Shown in pieces: positions 1 through 12,214 of a stretch of DNA of 64,000 bases. Both the position numbers and the translations under genes were made by a program. How positions within the stretch are numbered: position 1 is the stretch's first letter; each line of letters begins with the position of its first letter. Under the pieces are notes generated by a model, which was not told where the DNA came from, did not search any database, and saw only the letters and a list, made by a program, of their open reading frames with translations. Origin of the DNA: Lysobacterales bacterium (GTDB taxonomy: Bacteria > Pseudomonadota > Gammaproteobacteria > Xanthomonadales > Xanthomonadaceae). Location: positions 434,001 to 498,000 of the forward strand of contig JADCRD010000003.1 of assembly GCA_014946745.1 (NCBI GenBank), in the 5' to 3' direction.

Positions 1-1146
1 GACGACAGGCGCGCGAGCCTCGCTGCGCGGGGTCGACTCGGGATAGCGCACAGGTGCGAGTAGCACCGGTTCGAGGCCAAGCCGCGCAATCACCGCGCGA
101 CCGAAGGCGCGGGTTCCGACGCGCTCGCGGCTCAGGCCCTCCTGCCACAGATCGGCGGTATGCACGCCGTCCTCCAGCGTGCGCAGCCAGGCGTTGTGCA
201 GGATCTCGGCGCCGCGGCTGCGGCCGACGTGCTGCAGCAGCATCACTGCGGCCAGCATCAGACCGGACGGGTTGGCGATGTCCTTGCCGGCGATATCCGG
301 GGCGGAGCCATGCACGGCCTCAAACATCGCCGCACGCAGGCCGAGGTTGGCCGAAGGCGCCAGCCCGATCGAGCCGGCGACTTCGGCAGCGACGTCGGAG
401 AGGATGTCGCCGTACAGGTTGGGCGTCACCACCACGTCGTAGTCCTGCGGCCGGCTGGCCATGCGCGCGGTGCCGATATCGATGATCTGGTGCTGGCTGC
501 GGATGTCGGGGTACTCGGCGGCGATCTCATCGAAGACCTGATGGAACAGGCCGTCGGTGAGCTTCATGATGTTGTCCTTGGTCATGCAGGTGACGCTGCG
601 GCGGCCATTGCTGCGGGCGTACTCGAAGGCGTGACGGACGATGCGCTCGCAGCCCGGGCGGGTGATCAGCTTCAGGCACTGCACGACCTCGTCGGTCTGG
701 CGGTGCTCGATGCCGGCGTAGGTGTCTTCCTCGTTCTCGCGCACGATGACCACGTCCATTCCCGGCTGCAGGCTGCGCACATAGGGCGCGTAAGACACAC
801 AGGGCCGAACGTTGGCGTAGAGTCCCAGCGTCTTGCGCAAGGTCACGTTGACGCTCTTGTAGCCGCCGCCCTGGGGCGTGGTGATCGGGCCTTTGAGCAG
901 CACGCGGTGCTGGTCGATGGCTTCGAACACCTCGGGCCCGAGCCCGGAAGCGTGACCGGCGCGATAGGCCTCGAGGCCGACGGTGAGCGGCTGGAAGTTG
1001 AGCGAAGGATCGAGCGCGCGCAGTACCTCCAGCGTGGCGGCCATGATCTCGGGGCCGATGCCGTCGCCCTCGGCGACGGCGACGGTGAGTGGGGCGGTGG
1101 CGGGCGTGGCGGCGATGGCGCGGTCGAAGCGGGGCAGGGCAGACAT
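1..1146 (-). CDS. icd: Isocitrate dehydrogenase (TtIDH-like), 3' end outside window
   Basis: Oxidative decarboxylation of isocitrate to 2-oxoglutarate in the TCA cycle (cytoplasm). The minus-strand frame starts at ATG 1146 and stays open for 382 codons to the window edge. Near the N-terminus it carries the nucleotide-binding signature [10 protein letters not shown], then [17 protein letters not shown], and further on [12 protein letters not shown] and [15 protein letters not shown], all typical of the isocitrate/isopropylmalate dehydrogenase family. The [14 protein letters not shown] block points to isocitrate rather than isopropylmalate dehydrogenase, of the type with a C-terminal extension (about 480 residues), so about 100 residues should lie outside. 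It is divergent from the regulator gene at 1177. NAD versus NADP use cannot be decided here. Confidence 0.9.
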   Translation of the reverse strand, partial: MSALPRFDRAIAATPATAPLTVAVAEGDGIGPEIMAATLEVLRALDPSLNFQPLTVGLEAYRAGHASGLGPEVFEAIDQHRVLLKGPITTPQGGGYKSVNVTLRKTLGLYANVRPCVSYAPYVRSLQPGMDVVIVRENEEDTYAGIEHRQTDEVVQCLKLITRPGCERIVRHAFEYARSNGRRSVTCMTKDNIMKLTDGLFHQVFDEIAAEYPDIRSQHQIIDIGTARMASRPQDYDVVVTPNLYGDILSDVAAEVAGSIGLAPSANLGLRAAMFEAVHGSAPDIAGKDIANPSGLMLAAVMLLQHVGRSRGAEILHNAWLRTLEDGVHTADLWQEGLSRERVGTRAFGRAVIARLGLEPVLLAPVRYPESTPRSEARAPVV

Positions 1147-1161
1147 TTCGGCACTCCAATA

Positions 1162-1179
1162 CATGAAATACAGTTCATG
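1162..1179. promoter_or_regulatory. 18-bp inverted repeat, candidate operator
   Basis: A perfect palindrome with half-sites CATGAA and TTCATG and a 6-base spacer fills most of the 30-bp gap between the divergent icd and regulator genes. It overlaps the regulator's start codon. I infer that it is the binding site of the adjacent winged-helix protein and gives autoregulation and/or control of icd; there is no direct evidence beyond symmetry and position. Confidence 0.45.
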
Positions 1180-1584
1180 AAAAAGGCTGCAGTGAAATCC
1201 GTGAAGGCCGCGTCGAAAGGCGTTCGGAAAACCCTGTCCAAGCCGGCGGGCAAACCGGCCAAGAGGCCGGCGCCCGCGCCGCAGAAGAACGCGAGCGATG
1301 TGACTGCCGGCCCAGGCTGGACGTTCCTCAGCAATCACACCCACGTGCTGGTCGCGCTGGCTGCCGAACCTGACCTCACCCTGCGCGATATCGCCCAACG
1401 GGTCGGCATCACCGAGCGCGGCGTGATCCGCATCGTCGAGGAGCTGGAGCAGGGCGGCGTGTTGAGTCGCGAGCGCGAGGGCCGGCGGAACCGCTACGCG
1501 CTGAACCTCGACGCTTCGCTGCGGCATCCGCTGGAGCAGCACTGCCGGATCGGCGAGCTGCTGGATCTGATCTTGCGCCGATAG
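1177..1584 (+). CDS. Winged helix-turn-helix transcriptional regulator (MarR-like)
   Basis: 135-residue protein. Residues 1 to about 45 are a basic tail rich in Lys, Ala and Pro. The rest is a winged HTH domain, with [24 protein letters not shown] as helix-turn-helix and recognition helix, followed by a basic wing ([11 protein letters not shown]). I chose ATG 1177 because the open frame further upstream lies antisense to icd. No strong ribosome binding site is visible, and a palindrome covers the start codon. The gene is divergent from icd, so control of central metabolism is plausible. The effector is unknown, and the histone-like tail is unusual for the family. Confidence 0.75.
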   Translation: MKKAAVKSVKAASKGVRKTLSKPAGKPAKRPAPAPQKNASDVTAGPGWTFLSNHTHVLVALAAEPDLTLRDIAQRVGITERGVIRIVEELEQGGVLSREREGRRNRYALNLDASLRHPLEQHCRIGELLDLILRR

Positions 1585-1632
1585 CTCTTCCCGGATAGCC
1601 ACGCGCGGTGTGCTGGATCGAAGGCCGCAAAC

Positions 1633-1663
1633 GCAGAAGGCCCCGCACGGCGGGGCCTTCTGC
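1633..1663. terminator. Bidirectional intrinsic terminator
   Basis: A 14-bp perfect GC-rich stem with a 3-base loop (ACG) lies between the convergent regulator gene and typA. Short T-containing flanks occur on both sides. It probably stops transcription from both directions. Confidence 0.75.
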
Positions 1664-1684
1664 TGTCAAATCTGAGGCCAGCGA

Positions 1685-3529
<1,845 letters not shown>

Positions 3530-3807
3530 GGGGCACGGCCTAGAGCGAGCCACGCAAGCGTCGCGGATCGCGGATGGAAAGAAGTGTTCGGGCAGGTCTC
3601 GCGCACACGCTGCGGCTGGCACTCGGCCAGGGCAAGCGGTTAGGGGGGACAACGCGCGCTCGGAAGACGCATGTGACCTGCCGCCCGCGGCCAGTCATCA
3701 CTGGCGCTTGACGCGGCGCGGCATTATACCGGCCCGCGCCTGACAAGCCAGTTGCAGCGGGGCGGGATGGCTTATCCTTGCGGGCTGTCATTCATCGGGA
3801 GGTCCCC

Positions 3808-4320
<513 letters not shown>

Positions 4321-4347
4321 GCTGCGCGAGCGCTTCTGGTGCCACAG

Positions 4348-4384
4348 GCGAAGCCCCGGGTCGCGCAGTGCCCCGGGGCTTCGC
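4348..4384 (+). terminator. Hairpin terminator after ppiB
   Basis: A 13-bp perfect stem (GCGAAGCCCCGGG and its complement) with an 11-base loop starts 28 bases after the ppiB stop. No strong U-tract follows, so the termination mode is uncertain. Confidence 0.6.
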
Positions 4385-4511
4385 TGCATATGAGTCCCGG
4401 AAATGCGCGGCGAACCGGCTTTCGCGCTGCAGCTAGCCGCGCGGCCTAGAGAGAGTCCATCAAACCGGGCGACGGACGCGCCGGAAGGCGCGGCACCAGA
4501 GGGGCGGGGAA

Positions 4512-4586
4512 TGGTGGGTCGTGAAGGATTCGAACCTTCGACCTACGGATTAAAAGTCCGCAGCTCTACCACTGAGCTAACGACCC
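4512..4586 (-). tRNA. tRNA-Lys (UUU anticodon)
   Basis: A 75-nt cloverleaf with encoded CCA. The 7-bp acceptor stem (GGGTCGT with ACGACCC) is perfect, the D arm is GCTC/GAGC, and the anticodon loop CTTTTAA carries the anticodon TTT. The T arm has GAAGG, the standard TTCGAAT loop, and CCTTC. It lies on the same strand as and downstream of queC, at the end of the long minus-strand gene series. Confidence 0.97.
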
Positions 4587-4730
4587 GGGGATTCCCAGTT
4601 CAGAACACGAAGACGGCCTGGGCGTGCGCCCTGGCGTCAATCCTGCGCGGCAAGGCCGGCGAAGGGCCGCGCAGTGTAGTCAGGGGGCGACGCGGGCACA
4701 AGTTTGCGCCGAGCGCCGTCGGCCCGCCAT

Positions 4731-5405
4731 TCATCCAAGGTAGCGCGTGGGATCGGCGACGCCTGCGGCCTCGAAGCCGGCCGCACGCAGCCGGCAGGCG
4801 TCGCAGTGACCGCAGGCACGGCCTTCGGCGTCGGCGCGGTAGCAGGACACGGTCTCACTGAAGTCCACGCCAAGCTCGATCCCGCGGCGGACGATGTCGG
4901 CCTTGCTCAGGTCGATCAGCGGCGCATGCACGCGCAGGCGTCGGCCCTCCACGCCGGCCTTGGTGGCCAGATTGCCCAGGCGCTCGAAGGCAGCGATGAA
5001 TTCCGGGCGGCAATCGGGATAACCGGAGTAGTCCACCGCATTGACCCCGCAGAAAATGTCCTGCGCGCCCAGCACCTCGGCCCAGCCGAGCGCCGCGCTC
5101 AGCATGATGGTGTTGCGCGCCGGCACATAGGTGATCGGGATGCCCTCGCCGCCGTGTTCCGGCACCTCGATGTCATCCGTCAGCGCCGATCCGCCGATGC
5201 TGCGCAGGTCGATGTTGACGACCTTGTGCGCGACGGCGCCCAGCGACTTCGCCAGTTTCGCGGCTGCGGCCAGCTCGGACGTGTGGCGTTGGCCATAAGC
5301 CACGCTCAGTGCGTAGACCTCATGGCCCGCGGCGCGGGCGATGGCCAGCACGGTGGCGGAGTCCATGCCGCCGGAGAGGAGCACTACGGCTCGTGCTGGA
5401 TTCAT
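4731..5405 (-). CDS. queC: 7-cyano-7-deazaguanine synthase
   Basis: Converts 7-carboxy-7-deazaguanine to preQ0 with ATP and ammonia, in the queuosine tRNA-modification pathway. 224 residues. The PP-loop motif LLSGGMDSA lies at residues 9-17, and the C-terminal zinc site is visible as [28 protein letters not shown] and [13 protein letters not shown] are family blocks. It lies downstream of queE on the same strand (208-bp gap with a short repeat), so the two genes give successive steps of one pathway. The ATG start gives the usual family length. Confidence 0.95.
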   Translation of the reverse strand: MNPARAVVLLSGGMDSATVLAIARAAGHEVYALSVAYGQRHTSELAAAAKLAKSLGAVAHKVVNIDLRSIGGSALTDDIEVPEHGGEGIPITYVPARNTIMLSAALGWAEVLGAQDIFCGVNAVDYSGYPDCRPEFIAAFERLGNLATKAGVEGRRLRVHAPLIDLSKADIVRRGIELGVDFSETVSCYRADAEGRACGHCDACRLRAAGFEAAGVADPTRYLG

Positions 5406-5570
5406 GGACGTTCAGCTCCTGTCATCGGGGCGATCGCAGATCGGAAAATCAAGGAATGGCGCAGCCATTGCCGTGGGCAAGTGTTGACGCCCAGCGGTGC
5501 CGAGTACTGCTCGATGTCGTTGCGTGCGGTCGCGAGGGAGGGAGTGGGCGGCCGGAACCCGCCCCTTGCG

Positions 5571-5598
5571 AATCCCAAATCCCGAATCCCCAATCCCG
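5571..5598. repeat. AATCCC-type short tandem repeat, queE-queC gap
   Basis: Tandem variants of AATCCC(G/C/A)A between queE and queC. The same motif recurs at 6265-6292, 13251-13280 and 15043-15071, with a related run at 18278-18311, so it is a dispersed intergenic simple repeat. The rest of the 5406-5613 gap shows no gene. Confidence 0.7.
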
Positions 5599-5613
5599 CG
5601 CGCGCAAGCGCGC

Positions 5614-6351
5614 TCAGCGACCCTGCGCCTCCCCCCACAGCTGCTTGTGCAGCTGCATTTGGAAGCGGATCGGCAGCTTCTCGGCCAGCAACCACTCGGC
5701 CAGTTCGGCCGGCTGCACCTGGCCGAAGCTCGGCGAGACCAGCACTTCGCAGCGCTCGTGCAGGCGGTGCTCGCGGCTGGTCCGCATGGCCCAATCGAAG
5801 TCAGCGCGGTCGCAGACCACGAACTTGATCTGGTCGGAGGGCTGCAGGTGGTCGAGGTTCTCCCAGCGGTTCTTCGCCAGTTCGCCCGAACCGGGCGTCT
5901 TCAAGTCGATGACCCGCTGCACGCGCAGATCCACCGGTGCGATGTCGATCGCGCCCGAGGTTTCCAGAGAGACGCTGTAGCCGACATCGCACAGGCGTTC
6001 GAGCAGGGTGAGGCAGCGCTTCTGCGCCAGCGGCTCGCCGCCGGTCACGCAGACGTGGCGCGCGCCGTGGCGAGCCACTTCGACGAGGATGTTCTCGATG
6101 TCCCACCATTCACCGCCGTGGAAGGCATAGGCGGTATCGCAGTAGCCGCAGCGCAGGGGACAGCCGGTCAGTCGCACGAACACCGTGGGCCAGCCCACGC
6201 TGCGCGATTCTCCCTGCAGGGACAGGAAGATCTCGGTGAGGCGGAGGCGGTCGCTCTGGGCGATGGGATTCGGGATTGGGGATTCGGGATTCACAGCGCT
6301 GTCGCTCGCACGACTGGGTAGCGGATTCGTGGCTGGGCGTTCCGTGCTCAT
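5614..6351 (-). CDS. queE: 7-carboxy-7-deazaguanine synthase (radical SAM)
   Basis: Radical SAM ring-contraction enzyme that makes 7-carboxy-7-deazaguanine from 6-carboxytetrahydropterin for queuosine synthesis. 245 residues. The cluster cysteines follow the CxxxCxxC pattern at 64, 68 and 71 (CPLRCGYCDT). FLSLQGE, TGGEPLAQ and LKTPGSGE are family blocks. The start is odd: the conserved protein begins near residue 37 (LRLTEIF), and residues about 20-30 (NPESPIPNP) are encoded by a copy of the dispersed AATCCC repeat. No ATG lies between ATG 6351 and the conserved part; a GTG just before the repeat is an alternative. The repeat has therefore become part of the coding sequence. Confidence 0.92.
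   Translation of the reverse strand: MSTERPATNPLPSRASDSAVNPESPIPNPIAQSDRLRLTEIFLSLQGESRSVGWPTVFVRLTGCPLRCGYCDTAYAFHGGEWWDIENILVEVARHGARHVCVTGGEPLAQKRCLTLLERLCDVGYSVSLETSGAIDIAPVDLRVQRVIDLKTPGSGELAKNRWENLDHLQPSDQIKFVVCDRADFDWAMRTSREHRLHERCEVLVSPSFGQVQPAELAEWLLAEKLPIRFQMQLHKQLWGEAQGR
6265..6292. repeat. AATCCC-type repeat inside the queE 5' end
   Basis: The same simple repeat as at 5571 and 15043, here read in frame as part of the QueE N-terminal extension. Confidence 0.7.
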
Positions 6352-6453
6352 CGGGCCCCGAACGAAAGGGCCTCGGCGAGATGGGCGAAGCGCGCCCTAG
6401 AGCGATAGTGGAAGCGGGCGAATGCCTAATCCCGAACCCCAAGACCGCCGGCT

Positions 6454-7392
6454 CTACCGGCGGTCTTCCAGCCGCATCGCCCGCAGTCGGCCCTGGGCCA
6501 GACGTGCGACGGTGGTGTCGGGGTATTGCTGCATCACCCGGTTCAGCGTGGCCTCGGCCTCGTTCCACTGGCGCAGCTCGTACTGGCAGTAGCCCAGCTT
6601 GAGCAGACCGTCAGGCGCTTTGGTGCTGTTCGGAAACTTGCGTAGCAGGGTCTGGAAAGCTTCCAGCGCGATTTCGTAGTTCTGGGTGACGTAGTAGGAC
6701 TCGCCCAGCCAGTACTGCGCATTGGGCGCGTACTCGCCGTCGGGATACTGCTGCAGAAAGCTGTTGAAGCGACGCGCGGCTTCAGCGTAGCGGCCTTCCT
6801 TCAGCTCGTCGAAAGCGGCGTCGTAGGTGCGTCGCTCGTCTTCGGGATTGCCGCGCACGCTTTCAATCGCGGCCGGCGCGGTGTCGCTGCCGCCCAGAGC
6901 GGCCGTGCCCACCAGACCTTCGACCGGGGCGCGCACTTCCGGCTCTTCGAACGTGGTGGTGTCGGTGGGCGGTGCGCTTGGCTGCGATGCATCGCTGTCG
7001 AGAGCGATCTCATCCACCGGCGCGAGCGAATCGGCGCCAGCGCCAGCCTCCGGTTCGGACCCGGGTGCCGCCGCGCCGCCGCCCTCAAGACGGCCGATAC
7101 GGCTGTCGAGGTCGAGGTACTGGTCGCGGTTGCGCTTGCTCAGGGCTTCGATCTCGAAGGCCTGCTGTTCGACCAGGCCGCGCAGCGAAGCGATCTCCGC
7201 CTGCAGCTCGCTGATCTGGTTCAGAAGCTGGATATTGGCCTGGGCCTGGTCACCCCCGGCCTGCTGCTGCTCCAAACGCGCGACGCGGTCGGCCAGCGAC
7301 AGACGGGAACCTTGGGCGGCCACCGGAGCGGCAACGGCGACCCAGAGGGTCGCCGTTGCCAGGCAGCCTGCGAGGAGGCTGTACGCGCGCAT
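6454..7392 (-). CDS. cpoB: Tol-Pal system protein CpoB (YbgF)
   Basis: Periplasmic partner of TolA that coordinates outer-membrane constriction with septal peptidoglycan synthesis. 312 residues. A signal peptide (about 1-26) is followed by a short coiled coil (about 32-90), a Pro/Ala/acid-rich linker, and C-terminal TPR-like repeats with YDAAFDELKEGRYAEAARRF and APNAQYWLGESYYV. I chose ATG 7392, which overlaps the pal stop codon by one base, over a longer frame lacking a signal peptide. As last gene of the tol-pal group it is probably translationally coupled to pal. Confidence 0.93.
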   Translation of the reverse strand: MRAYSLLAGCLATATLWVAVAAPVAAQGSRLSLADRVARLEQQQAGGDQAQANIQLLNQISELQAEIASLRGLVEQQAFEIEALSKRNRDQYLDLDSRIGRLEGGGAAAPGSEPEAGAGADSLAPVDEIALDSDASQPSAPPTDTTTFEEPEVRAPVEGLVGTAALGGSDTAPAAIESVRGNPEDERRTYDAAFDELKEGRYAEAARRFNSFLQQYPDGEYAPNAQYWLGESYYVTQNYEIALEAFQTLLRKFPNSTKAPDGLLKLGYCQYELRQWNEAEATLNRVMQQYPDTTVARLAQGRLRAMRLEDRR

Positions 7393-7901
7393 CAGCGGGC
7401 GGTGTAGACGATCTCGACGCGACGGTTCTGGCCCCAGCAACCCTCGGCGGAATCGGTGCAGGTCGGACGCTCTTCGCCGTAGCTGACGACGGTCAGCTGG
7501 CTGGCGGAACCGCCGTTCGATAGCAGGGCGCCATTGACGGCATTGCCGCGGCGCTCGCCCAGACCCATGTTGTACTCGCGCGAGCCGCGCTCGTCGGCGT
7601 GGCCTTCCAGGGTGATGCGGGCCGACGGACGGTCGGTCAGGTACTTGGCGTGGCAGGCCAGGATCGAAGCGAACTCGGACTTGATATCCGACTTGTCGAA
7701 GTCGAAGTAGACAACGCGCTTGACCAGGCAGGGGTCACGGTCGAGGTCTTCCGGGGTGTACTTGCCGTCGGTGGCCGGCTGCGTCTGGGTGGTGGTCGGA
7801 GCGGTGGTGGTCTCTTCCGGCTTGACAGTCTCCTTCTTGGAGCAGGCAGCCAGGGCGGCCACGGTCGCGGCGGCGATCAACAGGCGGGTCATCGTGTTCA
7901 T
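7392..7901 (-). CDS. pal: Peptidoglycan-associated lipoprotein Pal
   Basis: Outer-membrane lipoprotein that binds peptidoglycan and the Tol complex. 169 residues. The signal peptide ends in lipobox LAAC (Cys20), followed by a Thr/Pro-rich linker and an OmpA-like domain with VVYFDFDKSDI, LEGHADERGSREYN and NRRVEIVY. The 274-bp gap before it, after tolB, has no gene and may carry its own promoter. The stop codon overlaps the cpoB start. Confidence 0.95.
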   Translation of the reverse strand: MNTMTRLLIAAATVAALAACSKKETVKPEETTTAPTTTQTQPATDGKYTPEDLDRDPCLVKRVVYFDFDKSDIKSEFASILACHAKYLTDRPSARITLEGHADERGSREYNMGLGERRGNAVNGALLSNGGSASQLTVVSYGEERPTCTDSAEGCWGQNRRVEIVYTAR

Positions 7902-8175
7902 TGGAGCAGGGTCCTTGGGGTTGCGATCGGATGCAGTCTTATGGGTGCAGCGGTAACGGTGAGCCCATCCTCGAGCGGGGAACTTCGAATCACACGCTTT
8001 CCAGCGCTTGGACCCGGAGTGCAGCGCCAGCGCCGATCTCGCGACCGAATCCGGGCTGCTCCCGCCGTCCTTAGGCCTTGCGGCTTACGGACCATGCCCC
8101 ACGACGTCCTGTCGTGAGGGTGGCGCAGACCTTGACGGCCACGCCAGGGTGAAACGCACTGAGCGCGTGCTGCGA

Positions 8176-9501
8176 TCAGCGCTGCCGATACGGCGACCAG
8201 GCGGGCTCCCGGACGTCACCATCGGCGAGAACAAGACGCTGACGCACCCGCGCATCAGCCGACACAGCGTAGAGAACGCCACGACGACCCTCGCGGGCGG
8301 CGTACAGCAGCATGCTTCCGTTCGGGGCAAAGCTCGGCGACTCGTCCAGATTGCCGACCGACACCAGATTCTGGACGCCGGGGTTGCCCACGGTGCGGTC
8401 CAAAACCGCAATACGATAAACATTTCCCTGACCCTGCGCCATCGCCAGCTTCTTGCCCTCACAGCAGATCGTGGGGCGGGCGTTGTATTCGCCAAGGAAA
8501 GTCACCCGGCGGGCCTCGCCGCCGGACGCCGGCAGCTCATAGATCTGGGGCTTGCCGGCACGGTCGGAGGTGAAGAAGATCGAGCTGCCGTCCGGCGCCC
8601 AGGTAGGCTCGGTGTCGATGCCCCAGTGCTGGGTCAGTTGCGTCAGCTGCTTGCTGCCGAGGTCCATCACGTAGATCTCGGGGTTCCCTGTGCGCGACAG
8701 GGTCAGCGCCAGTTTGCTGCCGTCGGGCGAGAAGCTGGGCGCGCCGTTGATGCCGCGGTAGCTGGCCACCAGCTCACGCTGGCCGGTGCCGATGTCCTGG
8801 ATGTAGATCGAGGAATTGCCGCGTTCGAAGCTCACATAGGCGATGCGACGGCCGTCGGGGCTCCAGGCCGGCGATAGCAGCGGCTCGCGCGAGCGCACCA
8901 CCGGCTGCGGATTGAAGCCGTCGGCGTCGGCGACCATCAGCGCGTACTGCATTTCGCGGCCCAGGCCCGTCGCGGTCACGTAGGCGATCCGCGTCCAGAA
9001 GGCGCCACGCACCCCCAGGACACGTTCGTAGATCTGGTCGGAGATCTGATGGGAGACGTCACGCAGGCTGCCGGAGCGGCCGATCATGGCGAGTCCCAGC
9101 ATGCGCTCCTGCTTGGCGACGTCAAGCAGTTCGAACTCGACGCGGTAGCCGCCGTCGGTGCCGTCCAGCACCCGACCCACGACCAGGAAGTCTTGCTTCA
9201 ACAGACGCCAGGTGGCGTAGTTGACGTCAGCCGAGCGGATCGGCTTCTCGATGACGTCCTGCTCGGAAAGCGCACGGAACGAGCCGCTGCGGTTGAGATT
9301 GGAGCGGATCACCGCGCCGATGTCGGTTTCGGGCGCTGCGCCCGCGCCCAGGTACTCGAAGGGCACGATGGCGATCGGCAGCGCCGCTGCATTGCCATCG
9401 ACGATGTCGATCTCCAGCCGCTGCGCCTGCGCGGTGGACAGAGCCAACAGAGCGCAGGCGGCGATCAGCAGGGCAGCGATGCGGGGCAGCGTCGGGGTCA
9501 T
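8176..9501 (-). CDS. tolB: Tol-Pal periplasmic beta-propeller protein TolB
   Basis: Periplasmic component that links Pal to TolA. 441 residues. The signal peptide (about 1-26) is cut after AQA. An N-terminal domain (IAIVPFEYLG) follows, then a six-bladed propeller with repeated WSPDGRRIAYVS, FSPDGSKLALT and WAPDGSSIFFTS units. A 154-bp gap separates it from tolA upstream. Length and order fit the conserved tolQRAB-pal cluster. Confidence 0.95.
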   Translation of the reverse strand: MTPTLPRIAALLIAACALLALSTAQAQRLEIDIVDGNAAALPIAIVPFEYLGAGAAPETDIGAVIRSNLNRSGSFRALSEQDVIEKPIRSADVNYATWRLLKQDFLVVGRVLDGTDGGYRVEFELLDVAKQERMLGLAMIGRSGSLRDVSHQISDQIYERVLGVRGAFWTRIAYVTATGLGREMQYALMVADADGFNPQPVVRSREPLLSPAWSPDGRRIAYVSFERGNSSIYIQDIGTGQRELVASYRGINGAPSFSPDGSKLALTLSRTGNPEIYVMDLGSKQLTQLTQHWGIDTEPTWAPDGSSIFFTSDRAGKPQIYELPASGGEARRVTFLGEYNARPTICCEGKKLAMAQGQGNVYRIAVLDRTVGNPGVQNLVSVGNLDESPSFAPNGSMLLYAAREGRRGVLYAVSADARVRQRLVLADGDVREPAWSPYRQR

Positions 9502-9655
9502 GTCGGGCCTGGAGTGCGATGGGCGCAGCCGCGGGCCAGCGGGCCTCGAAAGGCGACTGGAACCGAGGGTTAGCGTGAAGCGCGAACATTACACCAGGGG
9601 CCGCCGCGAAGCTGAACGGAGGCCCCCGTGCGGATGAGCTTCCGGCGCTGGGCCT

Positions 9656-10600
9656 TCAACCGTCGAAGCGGAACGTGAAGCGAACCTGGCGGGTGAACAC
9701 CGACTGGAAGCCCTCGTAAGGCAGCGGATTCGCCTTCATCACCGCGGCTTCGATCGAACGGCGGGTCAGTTCGTCGGCGTTGCAGGGCGAAGCGACCGAA
9801 GCGCTGATCACCTCTCCGCCTGGAATCTGGACGATGTCGACCGTGCAGCGGATGCCGGCTTGGGCGGTTTCGGGGCGTAGCCAGTTGCGCTGCACGCTTT
9901 GCTGGATTGCGACTTGATACCGCCCCAGCAGGCTGTCATCGGTGCCGCGATTGCCCACCTCCGCCACGTTCTGCGTCGCCGGCTGTTCGCGATCCGAATT
10001 GCCCGGACGGTTCTGCGCGTTCTGCTGATTGCGCCTGTCTTCCAGCTGCTTCAGTCGCTCCTCTTCGATCCGGCGCTGGCGTTCAGCGGCCTCGCGCTGC
10101 TGGCGGATCTTGTCGAGCTCGGCTTGCTGCTCGCGCTGCTGCTGCTCGCGCAGGCGCTGCAGGCGCTGGGCTTCTTCCTGCGCCTGCTGCTCAAGCAGCA
10201 CCTGCTCCTGGCGGCGCTTCTCGCGCTGTTCCTGCTCCAGCCGCTCGGCTTCGGCCAGCGCGTTGCGCGCGGCCCTTTCGGCATCTTCGGTATCAGGCGT
10301 GGGCACCGGCGCCTGCGGTGCGGCCTGCGGCGGGGCTTCGGCTGTCTGCGGGCTGGGCGAAGGCGTCGGCTGCGGTGCAGGCGCGATCTCGCGCTCGGCC
10401 TGGCGCGCGGGACGAGGCGGTGTCGGTGCGGACGGCTGCGCACCGCCCATCACCAGGGTCGCAGTGATCGGTTCGCCGCGGACCGACGGCGACTCTGGCG
10501 GCTTCTGCCACAGCATGCCGACGAACAGCAGGCCGAACAGGGCCAGATGCAGGCTGATCGCCAGCACCAGTGAGACCAGCTTGTCCTCGCGGGTTTCCAT
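9656..10600 (-). CDS. tolA: Cell envelope integrity protein TolA
   Basis: Inner-membrane anchored protein that spans the periplasm and transduces proton-motive-force energy to TolB-Pal. 314 residues. One N-terminal membrane helix (about 8-30) is followed by a Pro-rich stretch, a long Gln/Glu/Arg/Ala helical domain (about 100-195), and a C-terminal domain with the TolA/TonB-like fold (VQRNWLRPETAQAGIRCTV, ending in FTFRFDG). It starts 19 bases after the tolR stop. Confidence 0.94.
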   Translation of the reverse strand: METREDKLVSLVLAISLHLALFGLLFVGMLWQKPPESPSVRGEPITATLVMGGAQPSAPTPPRPARQAEREIAPAPQPTPSPSPQTAEAPPQAAPQAPVPTPDTEDAERAARNALAEAERLEQEQREKRRQEQVLLEQQAQEEAQRLQRLREQQQREQQAELDKIRQQREAAERQRRIEEERLKQLEDRRNQQNAQNRPGNSDREQPATQNVAEVGNRGTDDSLLGRYQVAIQQSVQRNWLRPETAQAGIRCTVDIVQIPGGEVISASVASPCNADELTRRSIEAAVMKANPLPYEGFQSVFTRQVRFTFRFDG

Positions 10601-10619
10601 TGCGCGTCTGGCGGCCCTG

Positions 10620-11039
10620 TCAGTTCGCCTCGGGCTTGCTCATCAGCCCGACCTTGGTGACGCCGGCCTGCTGCAGCAGCACCATGCCCTGATAGACGGT
10701 GCCGTAGTCGGTGCGGCGGTCGCCTGCCACCATCACCTGCACTTCGGGGTTGTTGCGCACGAAGGCGCCGACCTTGGCGACCAGACTCTCCGCGTCGATC
10801 TCCTCGGCAGCGGCGCCCTGCAGGGTGAGGAAGAAGCGGCCGTCGGAGGAGACCTCGACGATGATCGGGTCCTTCTGCGTCTCGACCGGGCGCGCGTTCG
10901 ACTCAGGCAGTTCGATTTCCACGCCCAGGTTCAACAGCGGCGCGGTGACCATGAAGATGATCAACAGCACGAGCATCACGTCGATGTAGGGGACGACGTT
11001 GATCTCGTTTTTCAGCTTGCGCTTGGTGCGCTTGCGCAT
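10620..11039 (-). CDS. tolR: ExbD/TolR biopolymer transport protein
   Basis: Part of the TolQ-TolR proton-driven motor in the inner membrane. 139 residues. A basic N-terminus is followed by one membrane helix (about 17-37) with the conserved Asp20 in YIDVMLVLLIIF, then a periplasmic domain (VMVAGDRRTDYGTVYQGM). It lies between tolQ (27-base gap) and tolA (19-base gap). Confidence 0.95.
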   Translation of the reverse strand: MRKRTKRKLKNEINVVPYIDVMLVLLIIFMVTAPLLNLGVEIELPESNARPVETQKDPIIVEVSSDGRFFLTLQGAAAEEIDAESLVAKVGAFVRNNPEVQVMVAGDRRTDYGTVYQGMVLLQQAGVTKVGLMSKPEAN

Positions 11040-11066
11040 GGCGATGGATGCTCCGGGGCCGCGCGA

Positions 11067-11753
<687 letters not shown>

Positions 11754-11776
11754 GGTGGCGGTGTGCTCCGTAGCCT

Positions 11777-12214
11777 TCAGAACAGGGAATGGGTTTCTAC
11801 GTCGGTGAACAGATCGTCGGGCAGTGGCTGCGGCCGGAAGCTGCTGGCCACCAGACACACCGCGCGCACTTCGGCGCGCAGCACCAGTTCGTCGCTGCGC
11901 CAGATGCCTTGCTCGAACACCAGGCTGGCGCCGCGCCGCGACTTCATCGAGGTGCGCACTGTGAGTTCATCGTCCAGCCGTGCCGCGCGCAGAAAATCGA
12001 GCTGCATCGCGCGGATCGCGAACAGCAGGTCGCGGTCCGTCGCGAGCGCCTGCTGGTGGATGCCCAGCGCGCGCAGCCATTCGCTGCGGCCGCGCTCCAG
12101 GAATCGAACGTAGCTGGCATGGTAGACCACCCCGCCAGCGTCGGTATCTTCCCAGTAAACCCGCACGGGCCAGCTGAATTCGCGTTGAATGTTTCCGCCG
12201 CTGGACGTCTGCAT
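11777..12214 (-). CDS. ybgC: Tol-Pal associated acyl-CoA thioesterase YbgC
   Basis: Hotdog-fold acyl-CoA thioesterase of the 4-hydroxybenzoyl-CoA thioesterase type. 145 residues. The active-site block EDTDAGGVVYH lies at residues 22-32. The start codon overlaps the ruvB stop by one base, which fixes ATG 12214 and suggests coupling. It is first in the ybgC-tolQRAB-pal-cpoB order known from many gammaproteobacteria. Confidence 0.93.
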   Translation of the reverse strand: MQTSSGGNIQREFSWPVRVYWEDTDAGGVVYHASYVRFLERGRSEWLRALGIHQQALATDRDLLFAIRAMQLDFLRAARLDDELTVRTSMKSRRGASLVFEQGIWRSDELVLRAEVRAVCLVASSFRPQPLPDDLFTDVETHSLF

